The notes under the pieces: generated by a model
Told to the model about the DNA's origin: nothing
The model's input: the letters and a program-made list of their open reading frames with translations, nothing else
The model's database searches: none
Shown here: positions 51,038 to 64,000 of the stretch, piece by piece
Layout of the letters: each line of letters opens with the position of its first letter
How positions within the stretch are numbered: the first letter of the stretch is position 1
Made by a program: the position numbers and the translations under genes
Assembly: GCA_012959695.1 (NCBI GenBank)
Contig: DUCS01000006.1
Coordinates: 96,705-160,704 of the forward strand
DNA: 64,000 bases
Direction of reading: 5' to 3'
From: Cycloclasticus sp.
GTDB taxonomy: Bacteria; Pseudomonadota; Gammaproteobacteria; Methylococcales; Cycloclasticaceae

Positions 51038-51463
51038 TTACCGTAACACTTGCGCCACATAAGCCACCTTAAATGCACCCTCTTGAAATACCTTTAAACC
51101 TGTCTCAGCAAACGTAATGGGTAAAGTATTTTCAGATAGCCCAATTTTAATATCCTTTTGCGGTATCACGGTCACATCAAAATCGGCAATTAACTGAAGT
51201 GCGGCCTCTAATTTAAAACCAATAGCGCCACCGGCAAACTTCCCTTTTGGTGGTCGTTCTTTAATCGCAATCGTAGTAACGGCGTAATCATTCATTAACT
51301 TAACGAATGTCGATTGGAAATATTGAAGGTCTCCACGTGTATGGTTTTTAGGTAACGTGATTTTTCGCACCCTACAGTCAGGTAAATTAAATTGATGCTT
51401 ATCTAATTCAAGCAAGCAAATAACCGCATCATTACCCGTCAGCTCTACGCCACATATTTTCAT
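51038..51463 (-). CDS. DUF3010 family protein
   Basis: MKICGVELTGNDAVICLLELDK...LPDCRVRKITLPKNH. Confidence 0.7.
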   Translation of the reverse strand: MKICGVELTGNDAVICLLELDKHQFNLPDCRVRKITLPKNHTRGDLQYFQSTFVKLMNDYAVTTIAIKERPPKGKFAGGAIGFKLEAALQLIADFDVTVIPQKDIKIGLSENTLPITFAETGLKVFQEGAFKVAYVAQVLR

Positions 51464-51703
51464 GTCTATTCCTTAGTGAAGGTTCAATCACCGTATTGCT
51501 TACCCCTGCTATTAACAATGAAACTAAGCATCAGAATACGGCATTATTAGCGACCTATTATACAAGGCTAGCAACTAGTCAAATAGTTAATTAAGCAAAG
51601 GTAAGGGAGTTAAATAGATAAGCAAGCTTGTTAGTAAGCAGTTTTAAGCCCGCCCTAACCGATTTATTCTATAATGGTTAATCAAAAACTATAACGTCCC
51701 CGC

Positions 51704-52150
51704 ATGATCTGGAAACCCAATGTTACCGTTGCCTCTATTGTTGAGCTTAACGGAAAATTTCTTATGGTTGAGGAAGAGTCCCCTACTGGTGCTGTATTAA
51801 ACCAACCTGCGGGACATTTAGAACCGAGAGAAACCATCGAAGCTGCTGTCATACGTGAAACGCTTGAGGAAACGGGTTATCGTTTTACACCTTCTTTTAT
51901 GGTGGGTTCCTACCTTTGGTACAACGAAGCAAATGATACGACCTATTTTCGTACCACGTTCTCCGGTTCCGTTTGTGAAAAGCACATCGCGGATAAACTT
52001 GATGAAGGTATTATTCGTGCGGTTTGGATGACACATGATGAAATTTTGCAAAACGAACAGCGTTTAAGAGGCCCGATGATTCTTGAAAGCCTTAACGACT
52101 ATCTAGACGGTAAGAAATATCCTTTAGATACCGTTAAATCATTTGTCTAG
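51704..52150 (+). CDS. nudJ: NUDIX hydrolase (NudJ-like phosphatase)
   Basis: GHLEPRETIEAAVIRETLEETGYRF Nudix box; precedes mnmA. Confidence 0.88.
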   Translation: MIWKPNVTVASIVELNGKFLMVEEESPTGAVLNQPAGHLEPRETIEAAVIRETLEETGYRFTPSFMVGSYLWYNEANDTTYFRTTFSGSVCEKHIADKLDEGIIRAVWMTHDEILQNEQRLRGPMILESLNDYLDGKKYPLDTVKSFV

Positions 52151-52171
52151 TAAACGGCGGACTCATCTTAA

Positions 52172-53260
<1,089 letters not shown>

Positions 53261-53277
53261 TTCAACCTCATTCTTAA

Positions 53278-54681
<1,404 letters not shown>

Positions 54682-54801
54682 AGTGTGACGTAATTCATGT
54701 TTTGTTCATATTGAGCTGCTATATTTAAATACAACAAGGCGGTTTGAAGAGTTTATTTTCCTCCCTCTCCCCTTTTTATAAGCTTTACGTCTTGTTCATT
54801 T

Positions 54802-54829
54802 AACCGAATCGTTTGATTCGGTTTTTTTT
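54802..54829 (+). terminator. Rho-independent terminator downstream of purB
   Basis: AACCGAATC-GTTT-GATTCGGTT followed by T8. Confidence 0.85.
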
Positions 54830-54893
54830 GTTTATTTGCAATTCATCAATAGCACTGGTTAACTGTCACTGTGTAGTGTGTTTGGAGTAAACG

Positions 54894-55412
54894 ATGCCGA
54901 ATGATGAATTTAAAGATGCCGTTTTCAGGGAAACAAAAACAACCTTTGATTTGAATTCTTTTGAAGAAGATAAATTTGCGTTAGTCTCTCTAATTAAGCA
55001 AACAAAATCTGAGGTTAACATTTACAGCCATATTCTATGCCCTGTCATTTTTGATACCGAAGAAGTTGTCCTCGCTTGTGAGCAGTTTTGCCTCAAAAAT
55101 CACCGAACTAAAATTAATGTGTTAGTGAATGAAAGTCGTCCAATTACACGCGTATCTCATCGGCTTTTAAGCCTTGCGCACCGCCATTCGAGCAGTGTCT
55201 TTTTTAAAACGATAAACCCTCTTATTCATTCGCGTGAGGATGATTTTATTTGCTTTGATAAAAGTGCTTATTTTCAATTGCCCAACCACCAACACTATGA
55301 GGCCAAATGTAACTTTTCGGACGCTGATCAAAATTCACGGCTGATGACGTTCTTTTTAGACTCATGGGCAAGAAGCGAGGTTGATACTGAATTTCGTTCG
55401 GCATTATTATGA
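54894..55412 (+). CDS. Conserved hypothetical protein
   Basis: 172-aa ORF, stop overlaps next start (ATGA); no firm family recognised. Confidence 0.65.
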   Translation: MPNDEFKDAVFRETKTTFDLNSFEEDKFALVSLIKQTKSEVNIYSHILCPVIFDTEEVVLACEQFCLKNHRTKINVLVNESRPITRVSHRLLSLAHRHSSSVFFKTINPLIHSREDDFICFDKSAYFQLPNHQHYEAKCNFSDADQNSRLMTFFLDSWARSEVDTEFRSALL

Positions 55413-56233
55413 ACATTAAACTCGCTATTATCTTATGTTTGTTGCTGGTCGCTACGTCAGCAAATGCAGAACTCACGTTTTACACACTCAGTCACAAAAC
55501 AGCATCAGATATTATTCCCAGCATTAAACCCTTTTTACAAGCGGATGAAACGGTCGGCGCGGCGCGCAACGAACTTATTCTTCGCGTTCATGCTAACAAT
55601 TTGGCTGACATTAAAAGGCTTATCAAAAAGTTAGATCAGCCTTCTCATCGGCTGATTATTTACGTTAATCGTAACGGTAAATTTGATCAACAAACCGAAG
55701 GCTATAATGTCAATAGCAGGGTTAAAATTGGCGTTGGCTCGGGCGTTAACAGCTCGTACTCAGGGAAGCTAAAAGTTTACAGTACGACAGATAGTTCAAA
55801 TAATAGAAACAACCAAAGCATTCACGTTTTAGAGGGTCATACTGCACATATTTCTGAAGGCGTCAGCGAGCCGATAACCAATTTTTCTGTACAACAATAC
55901 GCTGGCCACAGCCATATTTCGAGCAATACGAATTACAAAGACGCATCAAATGGCTTTTATGTCACGCCTCGTCTCGCCAATGATTCGGTAATTTTAGACA
56001 TTGCACCGTGGTATGAAAGTCCATTGTCTGAGAACAGATCGTCGGCAAAATTCATACGTGCCTCTAGTGTTGTTCGAGGTCGGTTAAACACCTGGATTGA
56101 ATTAGCTGGGATTCATGACAATTCATCGAAAACATCATCCAAAATATTAGGGCGTCATGTTCAGACGAACAAACGAAAAAATACAATTTGGGTAAAAGTG
56201 GTTGATTTAGATGCGAGGTTAACGGTTAGGTAA
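55409..56233 (+). CDS. Periplasmic secretin N-domain-like protein
   Basis: Signal peptide; LSHKTASDIIPSIKPFLQADETVGAARNELILRVHANNLADIKRLIKKLDQPSHRLIIYV resembles secretin/NolW N-domains. Confidence 0.65.
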   Translation: MNIKLAIILCLLLVATSANAELTFYTLSHKTASDIIPSIKPFLQADETVGAARNELILRVHANNLADIKRLIKKLDQPSHRLIIYVNRNGKFDQQTEGYNVNSRVKIGVGSGVNSSYSGKLKVYSTTDSSNNRNNQSIHVLEGHTAHISEGVSEPITNFSVQQYAGHSHISSNTNYKDASNGFYVTPRLANDSVILDIAPWYESPLSENRSSAKFIRASSVVRGRLNTWIELAGIHDNSSKTSSKILGRHVQTNKRKNTIWVKVVDLDARLTVR

Positions 56234-57574
56234 AAATATCAGCCACTGTTGACCACCCAAATCCCCAGCTCCCGATTTTAAGCTACCGTTATACAAAGAA
56301 ACCAGCTCATTGACGACGGCTAAACCGATGCCGTGACCATGGGTTGATTCATCCGCGCGAATACCGCGTTGCAGTACATTATCAAGCTCGTTTTTTGCTA
56401 TTCCTGGCCCGTCATCTTCAATCATTATTTGGACGCCTTGTTTTGTAGCATCACTGCCGTTTTGAACACGAATGTAGACCTTCGAATTTGCCCACTTATA
56501 CGCGTTATCAAGTAAGTTACCAAACAGCTCAAACATATCGCCCTTCTCTGCATTGAACTTAATGGACTCATCAATGGTTGTTACAACGGTTAGTTGTTTA
56601 TCAAGATACACTTTGTCTAATGAGGTAATAATTTGCTGAGCAATGGGCTGAATTTGCAGGGGCAAGGCCAACGTTTGATGGCCTTTTGCCGCAGCCTTTT
56701 GCAATTGATAATCAACTAACTGGCGCATTTGTAAGGTTTGAGTTTCTAGCGTTTTAATGTCCGTCGTCGATAAGCTTTTTTGTCCATAGAGCCCCGTCAG
56801 AACAGATAACGGTGTTTTTAGGCTGTGCGCAAGGTCAGCGAGCGTGTTTCTGTAACGTTTTAGGTGTGTGCGTTCATTGTCAATTAACCTATTCAAGGTA
56901 TTTGCAATGTCCTTTAGCTCATCACTGTAGTGCGTCTCTAAGTGTTGCGCATGGCCTTGTTGTATTTTCTCAAGATCAAGCACGATATGCCGTAACGGTT
57001 GTAAGCTGATTCGTATAATAAAGTACTGAACGATAAGCAATAAAAGGCCAATGCCGCCTAACCATTGCCATAAAACAGAACGAAAACTTGCCACTTGATT
57101 ATCTAGGCTATCGCTAGATTCAATCACAACAAATTCAAAGCGACTGGATTGATTAAATGCGTTTTCTAAGATCGCTTTATAGTGCAATTCAATGCTGGGT
57201 CGCCCGGGTAATGAGCTACGCATAAACGTTTTCTGACCAGGGCTTAGGCTTTTAACCGAGTTTATTTGTTCGCCCGTTGATGAAGAGCTTCGCCAGACGA
57301 CCTCACCGTTAGTGTCAAAAATATAGGCGTACAAACCGGATGCCACTTGCATAAACCGTGGTTCAGACAAACCTGACGGCACCATCAAGCGATTATTTTT
57401 GCTCAGTTCTGCTTTTGCTAAAATGGCATACAGGTGGATTTGGAGTTGGTCATGTAAGGCTTGTTGAGCGCCTCTTTTGTACGCAGCATCCAATACAAAG
57501 GCGGCCAAGCTTAAAAAGCTAATTAAGACGATACTTGCAGAAATAAGCAGGCGAGATTGAATGCTGCTATTCAT
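56219..57574 (-). CDS. Two-component sensor histidine kinase (PhoQ-like)
   Basis: HAMP region, H-box LADLAHSLKTPLSVL, IEDDGPGIAKNELDNVLQRGIRADESTHGHGIGLAVVNEL. Confidence 0.92.
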   Translation of the reverse strand: MNSSIQSRLLISASIVLISFLSLAAFVLDAAYKRGAQQALHDQLQIHLYAILAKAELSKNNRLMVPSGLSEPRFMQVASGLYAYIFDTNGEVVWRSSSSTGEQINSVKSLSPGQKTFMRSSLPGRPSIELHYKAILENAFNQSSRFEFVVIESSDSLDNQVASFRSVLWQWLGGIGLLLLIVQYFIIRISLQPLRHIVLDLEKIQQGHAQHLETHYSDELKDIANTLNRLIDNERTHLKRYRNTLADLAHSLKTPLSVLTGLYGQKSLSTTDIKTLETQTLQMRQLVDYQLQKAAAKGHQTLALPLQIQPIAQQIITSLDKVYLDKQLTVVTTIDESIKFNAEKGDMFELFGNLLDNAYKWANSKVYIRVQNGSDATKQGVQIMIEDDGPGIAKNELDNVLQRGIRADESTHGHGIGLAVVNELVSLYNGSLKSGAGDLGGQQWLIFLPNR

Positions 57575-57598
57575 TGTTTATATCGGGTTGAATTCCGC

Positions 57599-58279
57599 TT
57601 AACTGTTAAGCGGAATGGAAAATCGATAGCCTCTTCCACGTAAGGTTTCTATAGGTTTATGCTGTTCTTCGGGGTCGAGTTTTTTTCGTAAGCGGCCAAC
57701 AAACACTTCAATCACATTACTGTCACGGTCAAAGTCTTGATCATAAATATGCTCGGTTATTTCAGTTTTAGAAATAACACGGCCTGAGTGCATCATCATG
57801 TATTCAAGCATTTTGTATTCGTAAGCAGTTAATTGAACAGGTGTTTCATTAACCAGTACTTGTTGCGCGTTAGTATCAAGGGTGATGGGGCCACAAACAA
57901 GTTGTGCCGTCGCCACGCCAGCTGACCGTCGTATCAAGGCGTTCATGCGTGCTAGCAATTCCTCGGTATGAAACGGTTTTACCAAATAATCATCCGCACC
58001 CGCCTCAAGCCCTTCTACCTTCTCTTCCCAGCGTGTTCTTGCGGTAAGAATCAGTATAGGGAACGTTAAGTCCTTAGCGCGTAGCTGTTTGATGACGTCC
58101 ATGCCGGATATATCGGGCAGGCCCAAATCCACAATGGCGATATCAATAGGAAATTCAGTACCAAAATACAAAGCGTCTTGGCCATTATCAACCGCATCAA
58201 CCGCGTAGCCCTTTTTGCTTAAACTGTTAACCAATTGTTGTTGCAGTGTTATGTCATCCTCGACAACCAGTACTCGCAT
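57599..58279 (-). CDS. OmpR/PhoP-family response regulator
   Basis: MRVLVVEDD, IAIVDLGLPDISGMDVI, winged-helix C-domain ending LRGRGYRFS. Confidence 0.95.
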   Translation of the reverse strand: MRVLVVEDDITLQQQLVNSLSKKGYAVDAVDNGQDALYFGTEFPIDIAIVDLGLPDISGMDVIKQLRAKDLTFPILILTARTRWEEKVEGLEAGADDYLVKPFHTEELLARMNALIRRSAGVATAQLVCGPITLDTNAQQVLVNETPVQLTAYEYKMLEYMMMHSGRVISKTEITEHIYDQDFDRDSNVIEVFVGRLRKKLDPEEQHKPIETLRGRGYRFSIPLNS

Positions 58280-58303
58280 GATACGTCCTTTTGTCTGTAG
58301 AAT

Positions 58304-58594
58304 TTAGCGCTTAGCGTTAGGTCTAATACGAATTTTTTTAACATGACCTGTTTTAGTCAACACCTTAATAACATGTACCGGTTTACCATCTATATGCAAT
58401 GTTTCTGCACCTAAAACTTTTGCTTTTCTATTCTTTCGGATTCGGTTAACGGCTTGATCTAAGGTAATAACCTCGGCTTCAGCTAGAACAATACTGGTAT
58501 TGCAAGCAACAACCAGTGTTGTTGACGTTACATAAATAAGAGCAGCGAAAGCCAGCAGCTTGATTAAACGAATAAAAGAAAGTTGATTCATCAT
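58304..58594 (-). CDS. PepSY-domain secreted protein
   Basis: Signal peptide; ITLDQAVNRIRKNRKAKVLGAETLHIDGKPVHVIKVLTKTGHVKKIRI. Confidence 0.75.
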   Translation of the reverse strand: MMNQLSFIRLIKLLAFAALIYVTSTTLVVACNTSIVLAEAEVITLDQAVNRIRKNRKAKVLGAETLHIDGKPVHVIKVLTKTGHVKKIRIRPNAKR

Positions 58595-58645
58595 GTTAGT
58601 GATTAGTTTAATAGCGTCGTATGAATTCTAGCTGAATAATCAGAA

Positions 58646-59617
58646 TTAGAATATTTTATTCGCGTTCATCGATGTCAATGTTGCGGCAAATTCTGCCATC
58701 GCAACACCCATGCCTTTAGCCAGCTTCTCAAGAAAAGGTTGTTGAGCGGTGAAATCGACAATTTTTTCTTCGCCAATTTCATTTTTTGCTACCGATTCAA
58801 CATTGCCGATGGCGTCAGTTAAGCCCAGTTGAATACTTTCAGAGCCTGCCCAAACAAGGCCGCTAAATAGATCAGGGTTCTGTTTTAAACGATCACCACG
58901 CCCCGTCTTAACCGCTTGTATGAATTCTTGATGGATATCATTCAGCAAACTCTGCACGTGTGCTTGTTCACCCGGATTGACATCGGAAAATGGGTCTAAG
59001 AAACCCTTATGCTCACCCGCAGTATATAAGCGGCGTTCAACACCCAGTGTCTTCATCGCGTCTGTAAAACCAAAGCCGTTCATTACCACGCCGATAGAGC
59101 CGACAATACTGGACTCATTAACAAATATTTTATCGGCAGCAGAGGCGATAAAGTAACCACCCGATGCACACAAATCTTCAACCACGGCGTGAATAGGGAT
59201 ATCAGGGTATTCTTTTCTAATGTCACGAATCGCTTGGTAAACGTAGCTCGATTGTACTGGGCTACCACCGGGTGAATTTACACGCAAGATAATGCCCTTA
59301 GTATTCGGATCTTGTACCGCCTTGTTTAAACTTTTTATTATCATTCCTGCATCGGCTTCGCCGCCCGAAACAATAATTCCCTTCACATCAATAACAGCCG
59401 TGTGTGAGCCGCCAGCTATTTTTGAGACGCCGTTCATCGGCGACATAGCAAGGCTGCTGATAATGACAATGTAGGCCAAAAACAAAAGCTTAAAGAAAAT
59501 CCCCCAACGGCGGCTTCTCCTCTGTTCAACAACCGATGCCAACGCGACTTTTTCAAGTACAGAGCGTTGCCACTGTTGATCGTTTTGCTCAACTTTATCC
59601 TTTCCAAACAATGCCAT
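58646..59617 (-). CDS. sppA: Signal peptide peptidase SppA-like serine protease
   Basis: ILRVNSPGGSPVQSSYVYQAIRDIRK, CASGGYFIASAADKIFVNESSIVGSIGVV. Confidence 0.93.
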   Translation of the reverse strand: MALFGKDKVEQNDQQWQRSVLEKVALASVVEQRRSRRWGIFFKLLFLAYIVIISSLAMSPMNGVSKIAGGSHTAVIDVKGIIVSGGEADAGMIIKSLNKAVQDPNTKGIILRVNSPGGSPVQSSYVYQAIRDIRKEYPDIPIHAVVEDLCASGGYFIASAADKIFVNESSIVGSIGVVMNGFGFTDAMKTLGVERRLYTAGEHKGFLDPFSDVNPGEQAHVQSLLNDIHQEFIQAVKTGRGDRLKQNPDLFSGLVWAGSESIQLGLTDAIGNVESVAKNEIGEEKIVDFTAQQPFLEKLAKGMGVAMAEFAATLTSMNANKIF

Positions 59618-59619
59618 CG

Positions 59620-60264
59620 TTACCTCTTAAATAATTCCATTAAGTTGTTTATACACGCTAACGGCGCGTGCTGTTTAAGTTCTTCGTGAGAATGTGCCCC
59701 AGTCGTCACGCCAATGCTGGCAACACCCGCATTGTTAGCCATGATTAAATCGAGTGTTGAATCGCCAATCATGAGCGTTTTCTCGGGCTTGATGTTACTT
59801 TCTTCCATAATATCAAAAAGCATGTGTGGGCTGGGCTTAGATTTCATGGTGTCGGCACAGCGAAAATACTTAAAAAATGAACGAATGCCAGTGCCATCAA
59901 GCCCTCTGTCCAGACCTTGTCGCCCTTTTCCTGTGGCAATGGCTAATGTTTTATTCATTTTCTTTAAAGCCGTTAACGCGGGCATCACATCCAAGAATAA
60001 ATCATTGCCTGAACTGCCTTTTGCCAAATACCGTGTTCGGTACAACTCGACCATCGCCAGTTTATTGGCATCCGAGATAGCGGGAAAAAGCTGCAACATC
60101 GCTTCGGATAAGCTCAAGCCAATAATATCTTTACAGCTTCGTTCGTCAGGCTTAACTAAGTTCTGCTCTTCAGCTACGTGTCGAATGCAGTCAACAATCC
60201 AATCGATAGAATCAACCAAGGTTCCGTCCCAATCAAAAACGATTAAATCGTAGTCACGTATCAT
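59620..60264 (-). CDS. HAD-superfamily hydrolase (phosphoglycolate-phosphatase-like)
   Basis: LIVFDWDGTLVDSIDWI, LMIGDSTLDLIMANNAGVASIGVTTGAHS. Confidence 0.93.
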   Translation of the reverse strand: MIRDYDLIVFDWDGTLVDSIDWIVDCIRHVAEEQNLVKPDERSCKDIIGLSLSEAMLQLFPAISDANKLAMVELYRTRYLAKGSSGNDLFLDVMPALTALKKMNKTLAIATGKGRQGLDRGLDGTGIRSFFKYFRCADTMKSKPSPHMLFDIMEESNIKPEKTLMIGDSTLDLIMANNAGVASIGVTTGAHSHEELKQHAPLACINNLMELFKR

Positions 60265-61199
60265 AATTGTTTTAAAAAGCTCTTTAGCTCGGCATCTAGT
60301 GGGGCTTCAAATGACATTTTTTCATCCGTTAAAGGGTGAATAAAGTTGAGTTTACTCGCATGTAAAAATAATCGTTTCAAACCATTTTCTCTGTATTGTT
60401 TATATTGAGAGGGGCTTGAATAGCGCTCGTCGCCGGCTATAGCGTGCCCCAAATGCTTGGCGTGCACCCTAATCTGATGTGTTCGCCCTGTCTTCGGTGA
60501 TGCGTAAACAAGTGTGGCGTTTTTATATGATTGGATTTTTTCGTACGTTGTTTCCGACTTTTTCCCTTCTGGATGCACACGAACGCGGTGTTCTCCACTG
60601 TCTAATGTTCGTTTTTCCAGCGGTGCTTTAACAGTAATTGATGCTTGGTGAATAACGCCACAGACTAAAGCCGTATACGTCTTATTGATGGTTCTGTTTC
60701 TCAATAAAGATTGTAGGCCGTTCAGCATTTTTCTATTTTTAGCAATCATTAAGCAACCCGAGGTTGCCTTATCAAGTCGATGTGCTAATTCAAGGTAGCG
60801 TTCATCAGGGCGTAAGAAACGTAAGGCATCAATAACACCATGATTGTTGGCAGTACCACCATGGACAGCTATGCCAGAGGGTTTATTAAGAACCAATAAA
60901 TCTTTATCTTCATGAATAATTCTTTTTTCTATGCTTTGAATCATCCATTTAGCGGGTTTTGATTCATCTTTTTCATCTATTCTTACTGGCGGAATCCTCA
61001 CTACATCATTGAGTTTCAGACGATAAACATTTTTTATCCGCCCTTTGTTAATACGCACCTCACCGCGACGGATAATTTTGTAAATATGGCCTTTTGGCAC
61101 ACCTTTGAGCTGACTCATTAAGAAATTATCAAGACGCTGCCCTTCTGAGTTCTCATCAACTTCGATATATCGAACTTGGTCATGTACCTGTGTTTTCAT
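60261..61199 (-). CDS. rluC: 23S rRNA pseudouridine synthase RluC
   Basis: S4 domain plus LELAHRLDKATSGCLMIAKN, KTGRTHQIRVHAKHLGHAIAGDERY; divergent from rne. Confidence 0.94.
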   Translation of the reverse strand: MKTQVHDQVRYIEVDENSEGQRLDNFLMSQLKGVPKGHIYKIIRRGEVRINKGRIKNVYRLKLNDVVRIPPVRIDEKDESKPAKWMIQSIEKRIIHEDKDLLVLNKPSGIAVHGGTANNHGVIDALRFLRPDERYLELAHRLDKATSGCLMIAKNRKMLNGLQSLLRNRTINKTYTALVCGVIHQASITVKAPLEKRTLDSGEHRVRVHPEGKKSETTYEKIQSYKNATLVYASPKTGRTHQIRVHAKHLGHAIAGDERYSSPSQYKQYRENGLKRLFLHASKLNFIHPLTDEKMSFEAPLDAELKSFLKQL

Positions 61200-61697
61200 A
61201 AAATTTTAACTTTACAGCTTATCTGATTGATGTTGTTAGATTTACTTGCTATAGTCAGAAGAGTTTAGTCGTCTTTAATGGCGTTACTAACTGATGGTAG
61301 TCATAATAACGGTTGTCTGATAGCAAGGCTATGCAAACGTTTAATTACTGTTCCCCAATGGGGATAAGTTTCGTTAAAGCGGAAGATTTTTTCCGTTTAA
61401 CTCAGCTTTACAAAGAATCTGAATGTATTGGTTTATACCGACATTCAAACGGGTTTTATTTGCTCGACCCAAGATGAGCGATTTTTAATTGCCCACAAAC
61501 AACAGGAATTTAATACGGACATTACAAAAAAAGATCGTTATAAAAAACTAACGCTTTTATGTCTGACCTCGTGAGAAATCAATATTTTTAAACAAACAAA
61601 ACAAATTTAAAGATAATCAAATAACAAATGAATCAACTTTCATCATCTCACAACCCTATTATTTCTGTGGACCGTGCGGCATCAGGAAAACAACACA
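61200..61697 (+). promoter_or_regulatory. Long rne 5' leader / promoter region
   Basis: About 500 nt without an annotated ORF between divergent rluC and rne; contains small hairpins such as TTCCCCAATGGGGA. Known RNase E leaders mediate autoregulation. Confidence 0.45.
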
Positions 61698-64000
61698 ATG
61701 AAAAGAATTTTAATCAATGCAACTCATGCCGAAGAGCTAAGAGTTGCACTAGTCGATGGACAAAAACTATATGACCTTGATATTGAGGTCCCAGAAAAAG
61801 AACAGAAAAAATCAAACATCTACAAAGGGCTTATTACCCGCGTAGAACGTAGTTTAGAAGCTGTTTTTGTTGACTATGGCGGAGACCGTCATGGCTTTCT
61901 TCCCTTTAAAGAAATCACCGGTCAAGCGATTGGGCTTGATACACACGTTATAAAAGACAAAAACCAGATTAAAGAAGGTCTGGAAATTGTTGTTCAAGTT
62001 GAAAAAGAAGAACGTGGCAACAAAGGCGCAGCCCTTACAACGCAAATAAGCTTAGCGGGCAGCTATTTGGTATTGATGCCTGACAACCCCGGTGCAGGTG
62101 GTATTTCACGCCGTATCGATGGCGACAATAGAACAGAGTTGCGTGAGGTTTTAAATCAACTAGATATTCCTGAAGATATTGGCCTTATCGTACGTACCGC
62201 AGGTGTTGGAAAATCCGCTGAAGAATTGCAATGGGATTTAAACTACCTAACGCAACTTTGGGACGCCATTAGCCGTGCATCAGAAGACCGCAAAGCGCCC
62301 TACTTAATCTTCCAAGAAAGTAACTTTGTTATACGTTCTATTCGTGATTACCTACGTGCAGACATAGATGAAGTGCTTATTGATAGCGTCGGGTCTTACA
62401 ACTTGGCTCATGATTTTATGCAGCAAATTATGCCGCAATATCTATCACGCGTTAAGTTATATGAAGACAGCGTGCCACTGTTTACCCGTTATCAAATAGA
62501 AAGCCAAATTGAAACAGCGTATGGCCGTGAAGTCCCTCTTCCATCGGGCGGCTCAATTGTTATTGATCCGACTGAAGCACTTACCTCAATCGACATCAAC
62601 TCCGCGCGAGCTACCAAAGGCGCAGATTTTGAAACCACCGCGCTTAATATTAATTTAGAAGCCGCAGACGAAGTTGCAAGGCAGTTACGTATCCGTGATA
62701 TGGGTGGCTTATTCGTTATCGACTTTATTGACATGGGGCCGAGTAAAAACCAACGCATGGTTGAGGCTCGCATAAAAGAAGCCATGAAGCACGATAGAGC
62801 GCGTATTCAATTCAGTAAAATATCTCGATTTGGCTTGCTTGAAATGTCACGTCAGCGCATTCACTCATCACTGACTGAATCAAGCTTGCCCGTGTGCCCG
62901 CGCTGCCATGGCCAAGGGACCATTCGTAGCGTTGAGTCGCTATCGCTTTCAATCATTCGTATTTTAGAAGAAGAAGCGATGAAAGAGCACACGGCAAGAG
63001 TTATTGTTCAAGTGCCTATTGACTGTGCAACCTTTGTCTTAAATGAAAAACGCTCGGAAGTTGAGCAAATAGAAAAGAGCCATAAGGTTTCAATTATTGT
63101 CGTGCCAAATAAGCACCTAGAAACGCCTCAGTATGAAATAGAACGAATTCGTACAAAAGACGTTAAGGACGACACAACTGCCAGCCATGAACGTGTTCCT
63201 CATGATGAAATACGCGAAGTTAAACCGTACAAACGAGACCCCGTTGAACAGCAAAAAGCCGTTGTACAAACCGTTGTGCCAGCCACGCAACGTCCAGTTC
63301 CCGCCGCTAAAGAAGAGGCTAAAACGGAAGGCTTCCTTAAGCGAATGTTCAATAAAATCATTCCATCGTCAACCGATGAAGTGAAAAAAGAACAACCTAA
63401 AAAAACCAGCAATAGGCGCCCGCAGCAAAATCGCCAGCAACGCCCAAAAGATGGTGAAGGTCAAAATAAAAATAGGAATAGAAACCGTAACAGAAACCGT
63501 AACCAGCAAAACCGTAATAAGGGTCAAGGACAGCAAAAGACGTCTGATAATAAACAACGTCAGGAGAAGCCCCATACGGAACAAAAAGAACTGGACAAAC
63601 AGCAACAGGTAGCACAAGGCAGTCCTGAAGCAGGTAAAACGGATGGCAATAACTCTTCGGACAAGCCAACACGCAGACGCAGAAGACCTCGTCGCTCACC
63701 GGCCAATCAAGAAAACAACGCCATTAAGGAAACCAGCGGTAATTCAACTGACACAACAGCAAATGATAATGAACCGGCAACTGCTATAGACAGCGTTAAA
63801 CCGGTTGTTGAGCAATCAGTTGAGCAAAAGCCGGTGGATAAAAAGGTCGCCGTAGAAAGCCAAGAGAAAGCAACCGCTGAAAAACCAAACGACGCTAAGG
63901 CTGATAGCGCGACAGAAAAAACAGGCGTGCGTCATCCACGCAGAAGGCGCCGTAATACGTCAGCAAAGCCTAAAGCAGACGTTGAGCAAACATCCAATAA
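61698..64000 (+). CDS. rne: Ribonuclease E, 3' truncated by window edge
   Basis: [31 protein letters not shown]1 domain, CPRCHGQG Zn-link, basic RNA-binding C-terminal region; open to the window end (absent from the supplied ORF track). Confidence 0.96.
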   Translation, partial: MKRILINATHAEELRVALVDGQKLYDLDIEVPEKEQKKSNIYKGLITRVERSLEAVFVDYGGDRHGFLPFKEITGQAIGLDTHVIKDKNQIKEGLEIVVQVEKEERGNKGAALTTQISLAGSYLVLMPDNPGAGGISRRIDGDNRTELREVLNQLDIPEDIGLIVRTAGVGKSAEELQWDLNYLTQLWDAISRASEDRKAPYLIFQESNFVIRSIRDYLRADIDEVLIDSVGSYNLAHDFMQQIMPQYLSRVKLYEDSVPLFTRYQIESQIETAYGREVPLPSGGSIVIDPTEALTSIDINSARATKGADFETTALNINLEAADEVARQLRIRDMGGLFVIDFIDMGPSKNQRMVEARIKEAMKHDRARIQFSKISRFGLLEMSRQRIHSSLTESSLPVCPRCHGQGTIRSVESLSLSIIRILEEEAMKEHTARVIVQVPIDCATFVLNEKRSEVEQIEKSHKVSIIVVPNKHLETPQYEIERIRTKDVKDDTTASHERVPHDEIREVKPYKRDPVEQQKAVVQTVVPATQRPVPAAKEEAKTEGFLKRMFNKIIPSSTDEVKKEQPKKTSNRRPQQNRQQRPKDGEGQNKNRNRNRNRNRNQQNRNKGQGQQKTSDNKQRQEKPHTEQKELDKQQQVAQGSPEAGKTDGNNSSDKPTRRRRRPRRSPANQENNAIKETSGNSTDTTANDNEPATAIDSVKPVVEQSVEQKPVDKKVAVESQEKATAEKPNDAKADSATEKTGVRHPRRRRRNTSAKPKADVEQTSN

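Noticed and set aside
56219-58594. Histidine kinase / response regulator / PepSY set as novel signalling
   Set aside because: PhoPQ-like two-component genes with an adjacent PepSY protein are common in gammaproteobacteria.

Overview
The window looks like a gammaproteobacterial chromosome segment. The content suggests a short-chain-alkane or hydrocarbon oxidiser of the Cycloclasticus type, but that taxon is inferred and was not tested. Roughly 1-31 kb is a catabolic island: (i) a ring-cleavage/pimeloyl-CoA-like operon (BadI-like hydrolase, gamma-carbonic-anhydrase-like protein, PimC/PimD-like acyl-CoA dehydrogenases, MBL hydrolase, MaoC proteins, PaaK-like ligase, an acyl-CoA carboxylase pair, and a Cys-less thiolase-like protein with a DUF35 partner); (ii) a convergent Liu-like operon (isovaleryl-CoA dehydrogenase, thiolase, methylcrotonyl-CoA-carboxylase-like pair); (iii) a divergent TetR and beta-oxidation operon; (iv) etfBA and ETF-QO; (v) a copper membrane monooxygenase operon (pmoC-pmoA-pmoB-like) followed by a small secreted/anchored protein with a predicted N-terminal His. 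The remainder is mostly housekeeping (rarA, lolA, ftsK, ald, trxB, aat, bpt, infA, clpA, clpS, aceB/aceA, mnmA, purB, two-component system, sppA, gph-like, rluC, rne), plus a second, orphan, divergent pmoC next to an ART-fold-like protein. The most interesting observation is a near-perfect palindrome TCTAA-N6-TTAGA. It occurs twice in tandem before the tetR gene, once at the etfBA promoter and once at the pmoCAB promoter. This suggests an undescribed TetR-type regulon coupling acyl-CoA oxidation, electron transfer flavoprotein and the copper monooxygenase. No tRNA, rRNA, CRISPR array or IS element was recognised. All calls come from reading the sequence; no database search was run.
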